Under the pieces are notes generated by a model. It did not search any database and had not been told where the DNA came from. It saw nothing but the letters and a program-made list of their open reading frames with translations. The translations under genes were made by a program, and so were the position numbers. From positions 62,001-126,000 of the forward strand of contig NZ_JBGCCT010000023.1 in the NCBI RefSeq assembly GCF_041260665.1: 64,000 nucleotides of DNA. Direction: 5' to 3'. This DNA is from Catenulispora sp. GP43 (GTDB lineage: Bacteria > Actinomycetota > Actinomycetes > Streptomycetales > Catenulisporaceae). Positions 59,953 through 64,000 of the stretch are shown in pieces; positions within the stretch are counted from its first letter, which is position 1, and every line of letters starts with the position of its first letter.

Positions 59953-60624
59953 ATGATGCAGAAGTTCCAGACTCCGAGCCCGGTGACCGTCGTCCTGGAC
60001 ATCCCGGCGGGACAGATCCGGCTGCTGGCCGGCGAGCGCACCGACACCACGGTCGAGGTGCTGCCGTCCGAGGCGTCGAAGCGGCGCGACGCCAAGGCCG
60101 CGGCGCAGACCACCGTGGAGTTCAGCGGCGGCGTGCTGCGGATCGCGACGGCCGACCCGAACAAGATCCTGGGCAGCTCCGGTTCGGTGGACGTGACCAT
60201 CGCGCTGCCGGCCGGCTCGCGGATCGAGGGCCGGGCCGGCGCCGCCGAGCTCTACAGCACCGGCCGGCTCGGCGAGGTGGCCTTCGACGGCGGCTACCGC
60301 GCGGTCGAGCTGGACGAGGTCGGCGGCGCCCGCATCAAGATGCACATGGGTGACGTCTCCATCGCCAAGCTGACCGGCCCGGCGCAGCTGCGCAACGGCA
60401 AGGGTGACATCACCGTCGCCGAGGCCGTGTCCGGCGCGCTCGACCTGCGCACCGACATGGGCGACCTGAAGGTCGCCGCCGCCCGCGGCGTCTCCGGGAC
60501 CCTGGACGCCCGCAGCGGCTACGGCCGGATCACCAACGGGCTGAAGAACTCCGAAGGCGCCGGCGCCGGCCTGAACATCAAGGCCACCACCTCGCACGGC
60601 GACATCATCGCCACCAGCCTCTGA
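59953..60624 (+). CDS. DUF4097-type beta-helix protein
   Basis: The 223-residue product consists of repeating short strands such as MHMGDVSIAKLTGPAQLRNG and LRTDMGDLKVAAARGVSGTL, the DUF4097 right-handed beta-helix pattern common in actinobacteria. The function is unknown. The ATG at 59953 is directly followed by a second ATG, with AGGAGA upstream. No signal peptide. Confidence 0.8.
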   Translation: MMQKFQTPSPVTVVLDIPAGQIRLLAGERTDTTVEVLPSEASKRRDAKAAAQTTVEFSGGVLRIATADPNKILGSSGSVDVTIALPAGSRIEGRAGAAELYSTGRLGEVAFDGGYRAVELDEVGGARIKMHMGDVSIAKLTGPAQLRNGKGDITVAEAVSGALDLRTDMGDLKVAAARGVSGTLDARSGYGRITNGLKNSEGAGAGLNIKATTSHGDIIATSL

Positions 60625-60851
60625 GGTGCGCCTCGGCGGCGGACCCCGATCCGCTCCCGGCGCTTGCGAATCAGGGTCCGGACGAACAGCAGCTGCGCGC
60701 AGGCCACGACGGCGAGCACCAACGCGCCGTCGGCGGCCTGCGCCGCCGAGCCCGCCGAGCCCGCCGAGCCCGCCGACAGATTGGCGGCGAGCTCCTTGGC
60801 GCTGCGGAACAACGTCATCACGACGATCGGCAGCTGTGAGCGGGGCGATCC

Positions 60852-61025
60852 TCAGAAGCCGCGATCGCCGCGATTGCGAAAGCCCCGGGCCGTGGCGGCG
60901 GCACGGGCGTCGCGCCGCTCCTCGCGGATTCGGCGCTGGACTGCCTCGGCGCGTCTGACGGCCTCACCGGACTCGGCGGTGTGCCGCCTCCGGAACATGT
61001 TCCTGAGCAGTGCCGCTGCTTTCAT
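60852..61025 (-). CDS. Small basic protein of 57 residues
   Basis: This short frame is well supported: the ATG at 61025 has GGGAGG five bases upstream. The product starts MKAAALLRNMFRRRHTAESG and is rich in Arg, Glu and Ala (about a third Arg), probably one long helix, ending RGFRNRGDRGF. It may bind nucleic acid, but no family is recognised. It lies between the DUF4097 gene and the flavocytochrome gene. Confidence 0.55.
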   Translation of the reverse strand: MKAAALLRNMFRRRHTAESGEAVRRAEAVQRRIREERRDARAAATARGFRNRGDRGF

Positions 61026-61294
61026 GGAAGCCTCCCGTTCCGTCGCAACGGAAACGTTCGGCTACCCGGCGCGGTTCCCCGGCTACTCGGCCGCGATGCT
61101 CGGAGCGGCGAGCAGGAGCGGCAAGCGGCAGCAAGCGCAGCCCTTCGCCCTTGACCTTGACTTTCGCCTAGCCACCCACCACATGCACCCCAACCGTAAA
61201 GCTTCAGAAAAGGGTTGAGAAAAGCTAGAACAAACGTGTTCCCGCGCCGCCCCCGCAGGTGGAATCTGAGTCCCCCGGCGTGAGGAGCATTCAG

Positions 61295-62701
61295 GTGGTC
61301 CAAGGTTGGTCAGCGGGGTTCGAAGCGCCGTACGACGCCGACTGGGTCGTACCCCGGCGGGGCTGGCGGCACAGCCTGCCCCTCCTGCCGCGCCGGCCGT
61401 TGTCGGCGGTGTTGTTGGCCGTGCTCGGCGCGGGGATCGCCGGGCTGCTGGCCTTGTGGTGGCGGCAGACGCCGGCCGACCGGATGCAGTCGCTGCCGGA
61501 CTACCTCGTCATGCTGGCGCAGATCACCGGGCTGGTCGGGGCGTACCTGCTGCTCGTCGAGATCGCGCTCATGGCGCGCTCACCCTGGCTGGAGCACCGG
61601 CTCGGGTCGTGGCTCGCCTCCGCGCACCGCAGTCTCGGCGGGTATCTGGTGCTGCTGCTGTGCGCGCACGTCGGGTTCGTGATCGCCGCGTACTCGGTCA
61701 GCGTGCACGCCTCGCCGCCGGCGGTGCTCGTCAGCATCCTGCGGACGTATCCGGGGGTGCTCGCGGCGACGATCGGGTTCCTGGTGATGCTCCTCGCGGG
61801 GTTCACCTCGGCGCGGGGCATCCGGCGGCGGTTGGGTTATGAGGGGTGGCACGCGATCCACCTGCTGATGTATCCGGCGGCGGCCGCCGCGTTCTGGCAC
61901 CAGATCAGCCTGGGCGCGCAGTTCACGCGGAACCCCTGGGCGGCGGACGTATGGGTGGGCCTGCACGCGGTCGTCGCGGCGGCGATCGTCTGCAACCGCG
62001 TCGTCATCCCGTTCCTGAACAACCGGCACCACCGCTTCCGGGTGACGCGCGTCGAGGAGGTCGGGCCCGACGCGATGAGCGTCTACATCACCGGACGGAG
62101 GGTCGCGGACCTGGGCGCCGAGGCCGGCCAGTACTTCCGGTGGCGGTTCATGAGCCGGGGCCTGTGGTACCAGGCGCATCCGTTCTCGCTCTCCGCGGCG
62201 CCGCACGCGGACACCCTGCGCCTGACCTTCAAGTGCGTGGGCGGCTACACGCGGCGGCTCAAGCGCCGCCTGCGCCCCGGGGTCGGGGTGTTCGTGGACG
62301 GCCCGTACGGCGCGTTCACCGGAGTCCTGCGCCGCCAGCACGGCGTGGTGATGATCGGCGGCGGCATCGGCGTCACCCCGCTGCGGGCCATCGCGGAGAC
62401 CATGCACGGCCGGCGGCACGACATCGTCTTCATCCAGCGGGCCTCGACGGTCGGGGACCTGATCCTCACCCGCGAGCTCGAAGCCCTGAACGCCGCCGGC
62501 CGCATCATCTACATCCCGGCCATCGGCAGCCGCAGGAACGATCCGCTCTCCGCCGACCGGCTCCTGGACCTGGTCCCCGATCTGGAGGATCGCGAGGTGT
62601 TCATCTGCGGCTCGGTCGGGATGGCCGGCGCGGCGGTGCGGAACCTGCGCCGGGCGGGGGTCCGGCGGGGGCGGATCCACACCGAGATCTTCGACTTCTG
62701 A
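61295..62701 (+). CDS. Ferric-reductase-like transmembrane flavocytochrome
   Basis: The 468-residue protein has an N-terminal membrane domain of about six helices with haem-ligand histidines (ASAHRSLGGYLVLLLCAHVG, GYEGWHAIHLLMYPAAAAAF) and a C-terminal FAD/NAD-binding part (QYFRWRFMSRGLWYQAHPFS, VFVDGPYGAFTG, MIGGGIGVTPLRAIAE, VFICGSVGMAGA). It should move electrons from NAD(P)H across the membrane. The GTG at 61295 has GAGGAG seven bases upstream; a GTG at 61259 is in frame but has no ribosome site. The FMN-binding gene follows 39 bases later. Confidence 0.85.
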   Translation: MVQGWSAGFEAPYDADWVVPRRGWRHSLPLLPRRPLSAVLLAVLGAGIAGLLALWWRQTPADRMQSLPDYLVMLAQITGLVGAYLLLVEIALMARSPWLEHRLGSWLASAHRSLGGYLVLLLCAHVGFVIAAYSVSVHASPPAVLVSILRTYPGVLAATIGFLVMLLAGFTSARGIRRRLGYEGWHAIHLLMYPAAAAAFWHQISLGAQFTRNPWAADVWVGLHAVVAAAIVCNRVVIPFLNNRHHRFRVTRVEEVGPDAMSVYITGRRVADLGAEAGQYFRWRFMSRGLWYQAHPFSLSAAPHADTLRLTFKCVGGYTRRLKRRLRPGVGVFVDGPYGAFTGVLRRQHGVVMIGGGIGVTPLRAIAETMHGRRHDIVFIQRASTVGDLILTRELEALNAAGRIIYIPAIGSRRNDPLSADRLLDLVPDLEDREVFICGSVGMAGAAVRNLRRAGVRRGRIHTEIFDF

Positions 62702-62740
62702 TAATCACCGGCACCTTCTGAGGGCATCGGAGTACCCCCA

Positions 62741-63169
62741 GTGCGAATCCCCCATCTCAAGACCCTGCTCTCGGTCGTCGGCACCGTCGGCACGATGGGC
62801 GGCCTGCTCGCTGCCAAGACCTCGGCCCACGGCCTGACCCCGGAGACCCTCCCCGCCACGAAGACCGTCCACGGCTCCGGCCCCACCGCGGTGGCGACCG
62901 TCACCGGGCCGCCGATCCCGATCACGCACGGCATCGTGCAGGTCCGCATCGTCGTGGCGGCAGACGGCCGGATCACCGAGGTCGGCGCGATCAGCCTGCC
63001 GCATGACAACGACGACTCGTGGGGCCGCTCGATAGTGGCGGCCTCCGTGTTGGACCGCGAAGTCCTCGCCACGCAGTCCGCGCACGTCGACGGCGTCAGC
63101 GGGGCGACGTACACCTCCAAGGCCTACAAGACCTCGCTACAGGCGGCGATCGATGCGAGCAAGACCTGA
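62741..63169 (+). CDS. Exported FMN-binding domain protein
   Basis: The 142-residue product has a signal-like N-terminus and an FMN-binding domain with the flavinylation motif SGATYT at 120-125 (T125 is the expected attachment residue). This family receives covalent FMN from ApbE and takes electrons from a membrane flavocytochrome, here the gene directly upstream. No ApbE gene is in the window. The GTG at 62741 has GGAG upstream. Confidence 0.85.
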   Translation: MRIPHLKTLLSVVGTVGTMGGLLAAKTSAHGLTPETLPATKTVHGSGPTAVATVTGPPIPITHGIVQVRIVVAADGRITEVGAISLPHDNDDSWGRSIVAASVLDREVLATQSAHVDGVSGATYTSKAYKTSLQAAIDASKT

Positions 63170-63296
63170 AGCCGTCCAGCTCACGCCTCCGCTTCGCTTA
63201 CGCAGAACGACCGAGGTACGGCGCAGAACCCGTACTTAGTCTGATCCGATCTGCTCCATCGGCCACGGGGGAAGCCACAGAGAGGTTCAGACTTTG

Positions 63297-64000
63297 GTGC
63301 CACGGACATCCCGACCACCCCGCATCCCGGCCCTGCTGGCGGCCTGCGGAATCGCGGCGGCCACCGCCGCCATGGCCACCGCCGCGCACGCGGGCACCGC
63401 ACCGTTGTCGGCTGCATCGACGACGAGCGTGCCCGCCCCGGCCTCCGGCGTCAGCCGCGTCTACGGCGGCGACCGCTACCTGACCGGCGTCCAGGTCTCG
63501 CAGTCGCAGTGGGCCGACGCCGCCGGCGACGCCACCGGGCGGGCCAAGGCGCAGGCCGTCGTCCTCGCCCGCGGCGACACGTTCCCGGACGCCCTGTCCG
63601 GCGTCCCGCTGGCCGCCAAGGTGCACGGCCCGCTCCTGCTCACCCAGCCCACCGCGCTCACCGCCGCCACCGCGGCCGAGATCCAGCGGGTCCTGGGCCC
63701 CGGCGCCGGGCAGCCGGTGTACATCCTCGGCGGGACCGGGGCGGTCTCGCCGGCGGTCGAGGCCCAACTGGTCCGGGACGGCTACGCCGTGACCCGGTAT
63801 CAGGGCCCGAACCGCTACCTGACGGCGCTGGACGTGGCGCGCCGCGGCCTGGGCGACCCGTCCCGGATCGTCGTCGCGACCGGTGACGGCTACGCCGACG
63901 CGCTCACCGCCGGCCCCTACGCCGCGGGCCCGGACGCGGTCGGCGGCGTACCGGCCGCGATCGTGCTGTCCGACGGCCGCAGCCTGGACCCGGCCACCGC
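63297..64000 (+). CDS. CWB2 cell wall-binding protein, cut by the window end
   Basis: Reading from the GTG at 63297 (TTG at 63294 is an alternative; GAGAGG upstream) the frame stays open to the end of the window, so no stop is seen. The product begins with a signal peptide (PALLAACGIAAATAAMATAA). CWB2 repeats follow: RVYGGDRYLTGVQVSQSQW, then VVLARGDTFPDALSGVPLAA and PVYILGGTGAVSPAVEAQL, and a second repeat with RYQGPNRYLTALDVA and TGDGYADALTAG. It is a paralogue of the protein at 3627. Confidence 0.85.
   Translation, partial: MPRTSRPPRIPALLAACGIAAATAAMATAAHAGTAPLSAASTTSVPAPASGVSRVYGGDRYLTGVQVSQSQWADAAGDATGRAKAQAVVLARGDTFPDALSGVPLAAKVHGPLLLTQPTALTAATAAEIQRVLGPGAGQPVYILGGTGAVSPAVEAQLVRDGYAVTRYQGPNRYLTALDVARRGLGDPSRIVVATGDGYADALTAGPYAAGPDAVGGVPAAIVLSDGRSLDPAT

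Noticed and set aside
60519-60821. 100-residue minus-strand ORF with one hydrophobic segment
   Set aside because: Its C-terminal third is antisense to the DUF4097 gene, there is no ribosome binding site, and the GSAGSAGSA part is a nine-base repeat. Conservation data would be needed.

Overview
The window looks like chromosomal DNA of a high-GC filamentous actinomycete. GC is very high, GTG and TTG starts are common, and there are many Sec/Tat-exported enzymes, ECF sigma factors, MFS pumps paired with regulators, cell-wall-binding (CWB2) proteins, S53 proteases and an FxSxx-type RiPP locus. Streptomycetales or Catenulisporales would fit, but I cannot name a genus. No rRNA, tRNA, CRISPR array or intact insertion sequence was seen.

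Layout. 0-3.6 kb: a secreted protein of unknown function, an exported beta-carbonic anhydrase, then a mosaic of three broken genes (a DVW-repeat fragment, a ROK-family C-terminus and discoidin-like domains). 3.6-13 kb: mostly exported or cell-envelope proteins on the minus strand (CWB2/beta-propeller protein, two peptidoglycan-binding proteins, one of them NlpC/P60, and a ricin-type lectin). 13-24 kb: a seven-gene minus-strand locus of the FxSxx-COOH type. In transcription order it holds trypco1/CU044_2847, a trypsin-like/VMAP protein, a MoxR AAA ATPase, a SAV_2336-type vWA protein, a candidate precursor peptide, the FxsB radical SAM maturase and FxsT (TIR, NB-ARC, TPR). 24-27 kb: a two-gene chitin operon with a DasR-like operator inside its promoter. 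27-29.4 kb: surface protein, class F sortase, ECF sigma factor and membrane protein.

31-36.4 kb (plus strand): a truncated OsmC, a YedY-like molybdoenzyme with a cytochrome b partner, a Ser/Thr kinase with a long poly-serine stalk, a methyltransferase and a Rieske lipoprotein. 36.4-38 kb: a second ECF (SigE-type) sigma factor with a coupled membrane protein. 38-41.6 kb: two divergent S53 proteases. 41.6-54.7 kb: a regulator, a SNF2 helicase, DinB, a polytopic membrane protein, XRE/MFS and TetR/MFS divergent pairs, CYTH, MgtC and a tyrosine phosphatase. 54.7-57.6 kb: an operon of an S33 proline-iminopeptidase-like hydrolase and two neprosin-like proteins. 57.8-64 kb: an HTH-TPR regulator, a GlcG/HbpS protein, a DUF4097 protein, a short basic ORF, a ferric-reductase-like flavocytochrome with an FMN-binding partner, and the start of another CWB2 protein cut by the window end.

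The most unusual locus is the FxSxx-type cluster. The gene set is complete and tightly coupled, but the only plausible precursor does not end in FxSxx. It carries W-S-S-C-L followed by a nine-residue proline-rich tail, and its middle is built from 18-bp tandem repeats.
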